49,802 nt of DNA. Origin: Pelargonium nanum. Its lineage: Eukaryota; Streptophyta; Magnoliopsida; Geraniales; Geraniaceae. Shown piece by piece: positions 11,011 to 20,861 of the stretch. Under the pieces are notes generated by a model. The model was not told the DNA's origin and ran no database searches. It saw only the letters and a program-made list of their open reading frames with translations. The stretch is taken from contig JAYMTF010000147.1 of assembly GCA_036897485.1 (NCBI GenBank), positions 1-49,802 on the forward strand, written 5' to 3'. How positions within the stretch are numbered: position 1 is the first letter of the stretch; each line of letters begins with the position of its first letter. The position numbers and the translations under genes were made by a program.

Positions 11011-11947
11011 TCACTTGGGAGGACAGAAGGTAATGACATACCTTGAGGCCCTGCACTTATTGAGGCTTGAAGAGTCATCAAAAGCATAACTATAAGCTTT
11101 TGGGCAAATTGCCTTAAAAAGATGAGCAAAGAGTGTAGGCTTGCAGGTTTTGGGATTAGCAAATTCTCCAGTGCAGCAATACTTGGCAGATTGCATAGCC
11201 AAGCAAGCACTCTTGCAACCCACCACCTTGCCTCCTTTCTTGACCTCCAAAGCTGATGGACAGCAAATGTTCAAGTCCACTTCACAAGAAGCTACACCAC
11301 AGCCAACACCTCCCCCAACAGGCTTCATGGAAACAGGCAAGTTGAAGCCATCAACAAGACTGACATCATAGAAATGGAGAGCAGAAGTAGAGGAACCAAG
11401 GGTCATTTCCACAACAGTGGCAGGGGGTGCTCCACCAGTGCCTAGGCAGTGAAGTTGGCCAGAACAGTCTCCAGTGTCACAAGTCCCTTTACCAAGGCTA
11501 TCAAAGCAACAACCTTGCCTCCCCCACAACCTCCCGGACCACTTCTCCGGCACGTCGATCACTTGCTCCTCCCCACTGCCTAGATGGAACCCTCCATCTT
11601 TAGGAGTTGGATGGCCTGCACCACCAAGAATCCCTGGCCACACACTCTCCTTGCAGTTGTTCACAAGTATCAGTTGTGCTCCATCTGCAAGAACAAAAAC
11701 AAATTAGTCATGAGCACAAGTACAAAATGGACCAACACCCATTGGACCAAGCGGTTTAAGGCGCTTAGATCCCATCAAAGGTCTCAGATTCGAGCCTTGG
11801 TTTCGCTGATAAAGAAAAAAGAAAGTACAAAATGGAAAAAATTCATGGAACATCAAGAATCAAGATTGAAGAAGTGTTACATGTGATGGAGGGAGAGGCC
11901 AATAGGTAGAGCAGAAGAGGGAAGAGGAGACAAGGAGAAGATGGCAT
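11011..11947 (-). CDS. Thaumatin-like protein (PR-5 family), secreted
   Basis: Two exons (11947..11881 and 11684..11011) encode 246 residues. Exon 1 is a signal peptide ([20 protein letters not shown]); the first exon of this family usually carries little else. Mature protein begins near [20 protein letters not shown] and keeps the family landmarks: [66 protein letters not shown] and YVITFCPPK. The number and layout of cysteines fit the 16-Cys, eight-disulfide class. Such proteins act in the apoplast; some permeabilise fungal membranes or bind beta-glucans, others are developmental. The tail after CPPK is absent, so this is the short-tailed form without a GPI-type extension. Exon phase (T|Y junction) supports the model. 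The intron hosts a SINE. Confidence 0.92.
11732..11822 (+). mobile_element. Short tRNA-derived SINE with perfect target duplication
   Basis: Inside the thaumatin-like gene intron, antisense to that gene. A box-A-like string (ACCAAGCGGTTTAAGGCG) is followed about 35 bases later by a box-B-like string (AGATTCGAGCCT), the internal Pol III promoter of a tRNA-derived SINE; the head looks most like a Leu/Ser tRNA. The 3' end is A-rich (GATAAAGAAAAAAGA). The element is flanked by a perfect 14-bp duplication, AAGTACAAAATGGA, at 11718-11731 and 11823-11836. At about 91 bp it is very short for a SINE, having almost no body beyond the tRNA-like head. Confidence 0.8.
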
Positions 11948-13583
11948 GTCTTAAAATGTATTCTTCTCAAGTATTTGAATTTGGTTTTAAGAGGAGTTAA
12001 GGATTTGTAGTGATCAAGAGTGGTTTGGTTTGGTCCTAGGAAGGTTTTTAAGGAAAAAACTGCCAGTGGATAGGGAATTATTTTTTAGATCCTAATATAA
12101 GTAATTAACGGTTGGATTGTGTGTGACAGTGAGAGTGTGATAGTGAGAGTGTGAGTGTCACTCTCTCCATTACTTTCCTTTTTCACTTTCACTTTGAAGG
12201 AAAAAGGGCATAAAATCCATTGCTTGAGATCAAGGATATCTTTTTCTCCATCCTTATCACTTTGCTTCATTACATTATTAAGTTTATGATTAATTTTGAA
12301 AAAGGAAGAGGAAAAAAAAATGATTCTCACATGATCCAAATAAAATAAAGAAATGGAATTAATTACTCTCCCTTAAATTCAGTGGCCATTATTCAACTAT
12401 CAAATTCATAATGTTAGTACTCAAAATGTTTAAATATAACAAAAGGCAGGATTCAATTCATGATATATCAAACCATACCAAGAAAACTAATGGACAGCTT
12501 CCATGAATTAAGATCAACTTTTAATATTGCCCACTAGTCATATAAACATACACATACAAACACATTATGAAATAATTTTTTTTAGTATTTAAAGTGGGAA
12601 AAAGTGGGAAAAGAATGATGAAGGGCAAATAATGGAGGAGGTAGCTTTTGCAATATGATAATGTACAAGATTACAACTAATCTTCATCATTAATATTCAA
12701 AGAGAAAAGGTATTTAATATGGTGAAACATAATTATGCCTTCTTGCTTTATGAACTTTTGTAGGGTTACTATATTAGCTTTTCCTTTGTGTCTTGCAAGG
12801 CATTTTTAACACTAATTAGCATGATGACATGCAAGTTAATTTGTATGTAAAAGATCTAAAAGTTGTAAGTAGTAGGTTTAGCTTTGGAATTATATTTCCC
12901 ATCTTATTATTTTCTTTCCTTTTTCAATTAATTAAATATTATTTAAGATGTTCTAAAAAAAATATTATTTAAGATTGAACCCACTTCACTTTACTTAGTA
13001 ATTGATCATCTCCTAGGAATATAAACTATCTTCTAATTATATATGGAGATTGGAGTATAAATTATTATTTTGGTAGCCAGCTTAGTAAATCTGCAATATA
13101 TGCTTTATGGGGGTTTAAAACATGCAATATGCTAGAAATTTGCATGTTAAGTGCTCAAAATATGAATTAAAAGAATATACATTTTTTTTTTCAATTATGA
13201 TGTTCTCGGGTCCACAATTAGTCATTTTAAGCCATATCATAACTATTTTAATCCTCATTCAAGCTGGAAAGAACCACAAAGACGGCAAAACTCTTCCTAC
13301 TAAATTTTAACACAGCTACATTTTATAAGACTCAACGCGAAATTCAAGTTAATCAAGAACAATCTCTTATGAGTGGCTTGCTCAACAACAACAAAAAATC
13401 CTCGGGAAAAATCCAAAAATGATTGGAAATTACTAATCAGTTCTCAATTGGAGGATTCAACTGTCACTGTGGAACCAACAAAAAAACACTAAACTTCCTA
13501 GTTTGCCCCTCAAAACCCCTCCACTCCATTAGGGTTTATCGAATTTTCCGTTGGAGCAGGAAGGATTAGAACCACCAGCTGCG
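11948..13583. other. Gene-free AT-rich stretch between divergent genes
   Basis: Left part is the leader and promoter of the thaumatin-like gene; right part leads into the TPR gene. Around 12118-12166 there is a GT/GA-rich patch of imperfect GAGAGTGTGA units followed by the inverse CACTCTCTC. Otherwise I see no exon, RNA gene or transposon. Confidence 0.45.
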
Positions 13584-16500
13584 ATGATTCGCGTCGGAGT
13601 TGAGCTGTCGAGAGCGGTGGCTACCGCCGCTCGCACGGCCAGGTCGCTTCCCATTACTCGTGCTCCATCCCTAATCTCTTCATCGTCACCGTCTAGATCA
13701 CTCCACGATCAGAACAACGTCGCAACCGCAAATCCAGTTGCTATTCAGATGATCGATTACGCCCTCTCTCTGGCTAGGTCCCAAAAATCAGGTCTTTTTA
13801 CTTCAACTGTTTTTTTTTTCTTCGTTTGATTTTGGTATTGTTTAAATTTCACTGAAATTAATTTGGGTATTTGTCATTTCGTACATAGATGAATCTTATG
13901 CGCAAGGAATGTTGGTATTGGAGCAGTGCCTTTCTACTCAGTCAAGTGAAAATTCTCGTGGAATGGTCTTGCTTGCCATGTCTACTCTATTGTCTGAAAG
14001 GTTGGATTTTTCTAATCATCTACAAGTTTAGTTGCATAACTCATTTCTAGGTTATGTATATTGCACAATTCATGTTAATTTGGATTAAATGTTATCAGAG
14101 GAAATCTTGATGAAGCGATTGAGAAACTCAAGATGATTCAGGATTTTTCCAGCTCTTCTCTGGGTGTTAGAGGTAAAATTTGTGTCTTTTATTTAGAGTC
14201 TCTATTGCAATTGTGCAGTGAGTATCAATGTTGGAAAGGGTATTGACTAAAATTCTGTTTGGGCTTCTGTGATAGTTGCTGCAATGGAAGCTCTTGTTGG
14301 ACTGCACTTGGAGTTGGGGCAAGTAAGTCTTGTAAACCACTTTTGGAAATGTTTCTTAGTTTTGATTTCCTGATTGAGCTATAAATTTATCTGGAGATGG
14401 TTCTCGCTATATAGGATGATTCTTCATCAGTCTTCGCAGATAAATGCTTAGAACTGTTGGAGAAATACAAACCAGTAGATGACATCGGAGGCTCTGAGGT
14501 TATATATACTCGTGCTAAAGCTTTGAAAGGATTTGTAGAGCTCGTCCATGGCAATCTGGAGTCAGGTATTATTTCTTCAACATTGTTTAATTGTTCCATT
14601 TCCTATTCTACTTAGTTTTTCCTTGTGTCTATAAATCACTGAATGTTGACCTGGTTCTGTGCAGCGGAATCCTTCTTTCTAGGGTCTGAGGCTGATGAAG
14701 GATACACTGGTGAGGTTTGGTTTGTTATTCAGTTTGCATGACAGTATTTGGAAGTGTATTGATGTTGTGATATGTAGGTAGTATTGCATTGTCGTATGGA
14801 GAGCTCCTGCATGCGACACAGAAATTTCAGCTGGCAAAGGAGTTATACCAGAAGGTTATAGGTGTATCTAAAGATAAAGGATTTAATGATTCACGTGCCT
14901 TAGCAGCTTGTAATATGTCTCCTAAGGAAGTTCACCTTGCAGCCACTTGTGCTTTAGGGCAGCTTGAGGCACACTTAGGGTGAGCACAAGATCATAAATA
15001 GTATCCTTGTAATAGCTATTTATTCGTAGCATGATTCTCTTTCGCTATGGGTTGTAACTACTAACGAGCGTAATTTTAGAAACTTTGGTGATGCCGAGCA
15101 GATACTGACAAGGGCATTGACGGAAACAGAGGAACAATTTGGTGATTTACTTTGACTTCAAATCATGAAGTAGTTTCTCACTTCTTTCGTTATAGAGATT
15201 GGAGTATGCTTATAATATCCGTGGCTTTACATCATGGATGCAGGTTCTCACCATCCAAAGGTCGGAGTTGTCTTAACTTGCATAGCTTTAATGTTTCGGC
15301 GTAAGGCGATGCAAGAACGCTCAAGTTCTCTTTTAATTCAGGAGGTTAGAACCCACTACCCAGAGTCAACTTCATTTCTATTCTTCGCCTTATTTGCATT
15401 TGATCATTTTGGTTCTGTGAATTTCTGCGTGTAATTATAGGTTTAAGCACTCCTTGTGCTGTACTATGCTTTTACTTGTGAAAACTAATGAGAAGTCATG
15501 CATCAGTATTTTGATTTTTGGTTTTAGGATATTGTTTTGGCCTTCTGGTTAAAAATCAAGGATAAGGGTTGATTTCCCATAGTAGTGGAAATGGTTGAGT
15601 TGTGAAATTGGTTTACCCAATATAGTCTGGATAGGATCATATGCTTCCAGTAGACTGGTACTAAAAGTGCGTGGGAGGGGATGCGGTGGACTATTGGGCT
15701 CACTCTAATATCTTAATTAAATTCTTTGAGGTCATGTCTTATTTTTTTTATCCAGTATGATGTGATTTGATTGTGATATGTTGTCTTTTGGTTATTTATT
15801 GGTCTGTTTAACGTGGTAGTGCAAATTTATGCACAAAAAGTGTGTTCCCTTTTAATGGATTTTCTGGTTTTCCAATAATATTATTGATAGGGGCTTTATA
15901 GAAGGGCAATAGAGTTGCTCAAAGCTCCATCTTTGGAAACTGAAGGTACAGTGAAGAGTTTGATAGGTTACCTTCTCTCTTCTTTTTCTGCATATTCAAC
16001 CCATAAACTAACTATTGTCATCTTGTTTTGTACATGCAGAAGCCAAGGTAGATAGAAGGGATATTGTGGCACTTGCAAGAGGTATAGTTTAACATCTTGA
16101 AATTAGTCTAATATTTGTATGAGGTAGTTAGATCATCAATAACATGATAAAAGTGAAGCTCAGTTTCCACAAACAGTTTTGAGCTTTATTCTACAATATA
16201 CGTATGAAAGCAACAAATAAGACTTGAACCTCTCATAATATACATTCTGCATACAGTTGAAATTGTTGGTTGGGTATTGTCGTACGGAAAAGGTGCTTTA
16301 ATCTCCTATTCTGTTAGATTACTTATGCTTCATGTACTGAGAAATTCATGCAGTTGGGTGATTACAGGGTATTGAGCAAGATGGTCCACACACGTGTGTG
16401 GACCATGTACTAGGATCAATTTCTAGGACTCCAATATTAAGTAGAAATTTTGTCTCAATATTGCATAGGACTTGTATTTGTAGGTTTTCTGGATTGAAAA

Positions 16501-16727
16501 ATTAGCAGGATTTCTATTGAGAAACTTAGGAATCGATTGATTGTGTAGGTGGATATGCTGAAGCACTCTGTGTTCAACAGAACAGGATGGCTGAAGGAGA
16601 GAAAATGAAAAGTTGGGCAGAGGCTGCCTGGAAAAACCGGCGATTGTCCCTGGCTGAGGCACTAGAAATATCAGAGTTGTCTTCTAAAGTGCCAGTTATT
16701 GATGCTCGGATCAGTAGAGCCCTGTAA
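13584..16727 (+). CDS. TPR-repeat protein, probably mitochondrial
   Basis: Twelve exons (13584..13791, 13889..14000, 14099..14172, 14276..14322, 14415..14565, 14665..14709, 14778..14979, 15080..15141, 15244..15344, 15891..15945, 16040..16081, 16549..16727) give 425 residues, in phase throughout. The N terminus is Arg/Ala/Ser-rich with no acidic residue after the first few (ELSRAVATAARTARSLP), as in mitochondrial presequences. The body is helical with TPR-like pairs, for example ESYAQGMLVLEQCL, GNLDEAIEKLKMIQ, QKFQLAKELYQKVI and GNFGDAEQILTRALTETEEQFGSHHPKV, the last typical of kinesin-light-chain-like TPRs. TPR proteins are interaction scaffolds; I do not recognise a specific partner. The ATG at 13584 is the first good start. 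Function unknown; gene structure well supported. Confidence 0.85.
16381..16406. repeat. 26-bp perfect palindrome in TPR-gene intron 11
   Basis: ATGGTCCACACAC is followed directly by its own reverse complement, centred on the CACGTG hexamer at 16391-16396. There is no spacer. Symmetry stops at 16380/16407. In RNA it could form a 13-bp hairpin with essentially no loop, so a cruciform or dimeric protein site is more natural than a stable stem-loop. Confidence 0.9.
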
Positions 16728-16989
16728 CACCAACGTTTTTTTTTCCTTTGATGCAAATAGAGCTTAGCAGAGCTCCGGAATTTCTCTTGTTTCAATAACT
16801 CCTTGACAATACACGAGGCAATGTAAAGTATGCTGCTGTATAAACGAATGTTTCAAACACATTAACTCATTTCCCTGCAATAATATGAGATTGATAATGA
16901 AATTCTAAGTCTGTTGGTAAAATCATTTATTGATTTATTGAAGAAAAACACTGTTGGCATATATTATTGCAAGTTGCTGGCTTTTTCTT

Positions 16990-17339
16990 AGGATGTGAGC
17001 AACCATAATGAAACCTGCTATTGGTTGGATACAAACAACCAACAAGTTGTACGATGAAAACTCCAATGAGACCCATCATGCAGGCTCTAGAGTTCCATGG
17101 TTTTGGCTGTGCTTTTGTTAACTCCACCTGAAAATTTCCAAGACCCACAACATTTCGAATTTAAATCTTTAAGGGGCAGCTGTAGAAGGCAGTGACTCTG
17201 GTTGGTCGTCCAAAACTTCATAATATACTAATAAAATTTAATAATTTAAACAAATATGTCACGGCTTAATAATAAGGCTGCTTGAGCAAATTCTTGGCTC
17301 CGGCAGCGATGATGAGAGAATAGCTGTGGAAGCAGCCAT
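16990..17339 (-). pseudogene. OHP1-like (one-helix protein) pseudogene relic
   Basis: An ATG at 17339 opens MAASTAILSSSLPEPRICSS, a typical chloroplast transit start, followed by a stop after a few more codons unless spliced. Further on, a GRPTRVTA string resembles the OHP1 transit-cleavage region. After an acceptor-like TTTTCAG, from 17127, the frame reads VELTKAQPKPWNSRACMMGL and continues IGVFIVQLVG. That is the chlorophyll-binding helix of OHP1/HLIP proteins. Relative to OHP1 about 12 residues before WNSRAC are missing, including the Glu of the ExxNxR ligand motif (here Lys). The conserved C-terminal tail after the helix is absent, and a stop (TTTAAA region near 17160) separates the parts. 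Helix Asn and Arg remain. OHP1 stabilises photosystem II reaction-centre assembly; this copy cannot make it. An unusual splice pattern rescuing a reading frame is possible but unlikely. Confidence 0.6.
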
Positions 17340-17889
17340 TGTTTTGATTCTGTGATTGTAGCCATTCTTGCACTGCAACCACCTCCTTATCTCCACATCC
17401 ATATTGGGATTGCATTAATAGGACCCAATACATTCCACTGTACAAACCTACCTTCTTCACCAATCCTAACTGAATGTCACTCACATTGTCAGCGTACTTT
17501 TATTACCATGTTATTTTTAACGAACTCTTCTGAAACTAGATGACAAAACTATATGTTCACTATCTATACAGTTGGGCCATATCTTGATACAAATTTTTTT
17601 GCAGTAGCTTGTTGAATTTTCTTACTTACATCTCCTGATAAGCATGAGAAAGTTAAGAAATATAGTATTATTAAATATATTACGTGATGAATTATTCAAC
17701 ATTACAATTGGATCATATAGTTAAAACTTCAACAATAGTGCACAGAAACAACACTATACTATAAAAATAGAGCTGGAGATTTGGACGCAATTTTGCATTA
17801 TCTCTAGCTCATCCATTATGATAAGGATTTATTAGTACAACAATGGAGTAAGAAATCATGTGTTGTATATAATTAAGTTTCCAGCTGAT
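17340..17889. other. Gene-free stretch
   Basis: It lies between the OHP1-like relic and the stop codon of the cyclin gene. It is AT-rich and contains the upstream side of the relic and the cyclin 3' UTR. No further exon is recognised. Confidence 0.4.
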
Positions 17890-19329
17890 TTATTGTTCCT
17901 CCCTTTTCCTCTTCTTCCTGAGAGCAGCTGGGGTCTTAAAAAGAGAGATCATATTATCATCAGCAGCAGGAGCTTGATCATGATAATCAGCACAATGATC
18001 ACCATAAATGTCAACCCTAGAATCTGTCAACAGCACTGTTACAGGACTTGATGGACAGTTGTATGAGTCCCATTGCTCACAAGGAACTGGGGGCTCAATC
18101 AATAGTCCTTCCATTATCACATTGCACTTGATCAAATCATCCTAACAATAATCAAGAACAAAAAAAGATTGCATATATCAATAAAACAGTAAATTCTTGG
18201 TGTAAAGAACATAATCAAGATTAGTTGTTCATTGTTTTACCTCTGAATTGCGAGGGATGAGTTTGGTCATGAGCGCGAGATCATGATGACCAGATAAAAG
18301 TAATTCTTGAAGACAACATTTGATTGCCGATGCAACAACTACAGATGGCCTGAACTCCAACAGTTTTGGATCTGAAACATTTGGTTTCAATTTAGTTAAT
18401 AAACTATTGATTCAATGGAAAATTAGTGATTATGTGGATCTCTAAATGTACCTAAAAGAACTTGGAGAAGGAGGTTAGTGATTTTGGGAGCATCATGTGA
18501 ATTAGGCAGTAGCAACTCTACATAAGAATAAGCTGTTGTAGAGCTTAGCCTCCATCCCAGCGCATCTAGCAATGTCAATTCTATGCGCTGAATCATGCTC
18601 GAGTCGAATAATCGATCCATGCCTTCCATCTGATAAATGATATATGTTTTTAGCACTCAAATTTCATTAGTTTTTTTATGAACAAGTGTTGTATCTTTAT
18701 AAACTGATCCAAGAAAATCACCTGAATTTCATGTAAAGAAGGAGTGCAAGTCTCGTTAAATTTGGCTGCAACTGATAAGCAAGCCACAGACAACAATTGC
18801 AACATGGAGTATTTCAATCCCTGGAAATCAATCAATGAATTATCGTTAGAAATTTAAAGGAATAGACACGACACGTCGACACGTATCCGGTAACAAAAAC
18901 ATACATTCCTTACATTGCATTGATTCAAGGACAGAAACCGATCCAGATAATTCACAGCATTAAACACAGTCCCAAGCGATAGGCTCAACCGTCTCCCACA
19001 CTGCAAAATCACCAAAACCAAGACTCTGTCAAATCTTTATTGGATAAAAAATCCAGTTCATCGAGAAGATCATGAAACTAACTGACCTTAAAGATCCATT
19101 CCACAGCTCTGAACCTGGAAACAACCAAATCCTGCGTCCGATCAAGAAACTGGACGTAACCCAATTCAGGCATGTAGCTCATCTCCTTGTCCAAGCAACA
19201 ATCAAGAGCTCGTTCACAGTCTTCTTTCGTCAAAAAGCTTAGAGAACCAGTTGCTGCATAGCAATGGCGGTCAAAACCATGGTCAGGAGTACTGAGCCAG
19301 ACCTCGTCGCAAAGCAAACTCGTATCCAT
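17890..19329 (-). CDS. D-type cyclin, CYCD7-like
   Basis: Six exons (19329..19087, 19000..18914, 18820..18722, 18629..18452, 18371..18241, 18141..17890) give 329 residues in phase. The N terminus MDTSLLCDEVWL carries the retinoblastoma-binding LxCxE motif (L5-x-C7-x-E9), and its layout matches CYCD7 (MDxLLCxExWL). The cyclin box follows: RFRAVEWIFK, then NAVNYLDRFLS, LLSVACLSVAAKFNE and the CYCD7-like TPSLHEIQMEG. The C-terminal cyclin fold holds LEFRPSVVVASAIKCCL. The tail ends in a basic KKRKREEQ, a likely nuclear signal. D cyclins activate CDKA to phosphorylate RBR and release E2F. In Arabidopsis CYCD7;1 acts in the guard-mother-cell division. D7 is favoured over D5 by the N terminus and the KFNE...MEG block; subgroup confidence is moderate. 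Confidence 0.88.
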
Positions 19330-20390
19330 TATGGTCTGACAAACTAGCACAGGGTACGACCTTGCAAAAAAATCTATATCTGCGACTTTGTAGAATATAA
19401 TACTCCATATATATACATATATTTGTACGTATAGGTAACAGAGAGGCAGAGAGGTGTGCATGGTGGAGGATGGGACGTGTAGGAGTGAGGTAGGTGTAGT
19501 AGAGATAATGATAATAAAAATGGGACACGTCCCTCATGAAATGCGGTAAATGCTTTCCGATTTATTTATTGTTTGTTTGTTTTAACTGTATAGTGTATAC
19601 AGTAAGTATATACGTGAGCACAACACGAGGAGACGTAAATGCAAGACAAAATGAGAAGTGGGACTGTGGGAGTAGAGCATTTTGTGTGGACCCCCACAGA
19701 GTCGCGAACCGTCGCTTTTCCACTTGTGCATGGGCCCACTTTCTCTCAACAACCATATGATCATGAGCGTGTATATAGTATAGTTGTAGTAGCCTAGGTA
19801 CTACGTAGTAATGCCAATCCGAGCTGGCTCGAGGGCAGTTTTGCCATCTGCCACAACCACCTCCTGAATTGCGGCTTAAACCAAACCATAAACTGTACTA
19901 TAAGATAAATATTGCATTAACTAAAAGCATGTTAAAATCATAAAGTACATATTTAATGCTCATTACTATTTTGTGAAAAATTGTATTTTACCAATAAATA
20001 AATGTGATCATCTCATAACCACTTATCAAAGTACAATCACAACCCACAAAATTATGACTCGTGATATTATTTTCTAAAAAAAACTAATTACCATAACTTG
20101 CTGCATCACATAAGTTAAAGATGTGACAATTCAAAATCCAATTGGGATCAGATAATTCCAAATTGATAATTTTAATGAGAATATACGTATTTATGCAAAT
20201 TGTGCACAAACCACTGTACTGAAAATGCAACTAGTGAAATCTGTCGTGATGATATACAATACAGCTGTTGGAGTCATCAGTAGGAGGCAACAAACAAGCA
20301 CTGTGAATGTGATAAGAGTGCCATTAAAAAGAGCACATTAGTTTAGGTATGTATGTCAAATTGCATAGCTGCATATTTCACTGTCAAATT
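19330..20390. other. Gene-free stretch upstream of the cyclin
   Basis: The first few hundred bases should be the cyclin leader and promoter. The rest is AT-rich sequence with no recognised exon, running up to the GID4 exon relic. Confidence 0.4.
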
Positions 20391-20510
20391 ACGAGGATCA
20401 TGAATGAAGCCATTTATGGAGCCATCACGACTTGGGAAGGAAACCTAGTAAATGCGATATCTATTGTCCAACCAGGCAACCAGTATGTTCCATCACTCGA
20501 AGATGCTCTG
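20391..20510 (-). pseudogene. Decayed duplicate of GID4 exon 7
   Basis: On the minus strand this stretch aligns with exon 7 of the neighbouring GID4 gene: GATGGCTCC-ATA-AATGGCTTC and GATCCT match GATGGCTCC-ATC-AATGGCTTC and GATCCT. TTGGACAATAG and ATTTACTAGGTTTCCTT correspond to GTTGACAATAG and TTTTACTATGTTTGCTT. In the exon 7 frame the Tyr codon TAT has become a TAG stop, and there are small indels upstream. It has the same orientation as the gene and lies about 350 bp past its stop codon. Exon 8 is not visibly repeated. Confidence 0.75.
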
Positions 20511-20861
20511 AAATCATAAGAAATGCAAGATATTATTGGACAAGAGAGTTTTTTTTTTTTGCTCTCTTTGTTTTAGCAATTCATTAGAGTATTGACACCG
20601 TGTATGGACAACAGGAATCATATTTGTATAGTATCATTGCGCTTGGACAAACACTTCAGATCCATCAAATTAATAGAATTAGTCCATTGATAACAAGTGC
20701 ACTATCGAGTAGTGATGAAAAGCCAAGTACAAACAGCATTATCATGCATTAAAAACTGTAGTTCTGAACAATTTTAACTAATATCATCGCATAACCACTG
20801 GACAACTTATGACTTCTTGTGAAGCTCAATTGCGCGCTAATCTTGGAATCAATCGCCACAT
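20511..20861. other. 3' flank of the GID4 gene
   Basis: Probable 3' UTR and downstream sequence of the GID4-type gene. It includes a run of 12 T at 20550-20561, flanked by AGAG and CTCT. No coding signal seen. Confidence 0.4.

Noticed and set aside
13551-13583. Upstream TTG start of the TPR gene
   Set aside because: It is not an ATG. The ATG at 13584 gives a normal mitochondrial-type presequence.
17266-17484. A 72-codon minus frame starting MSDIQLGLVKK
   Set aside because: It overlaps the OHP1-like relic in another frame and has no known family. The transit-peptide-like ATG in the other frame at 17339 is the better explanation of the locus.
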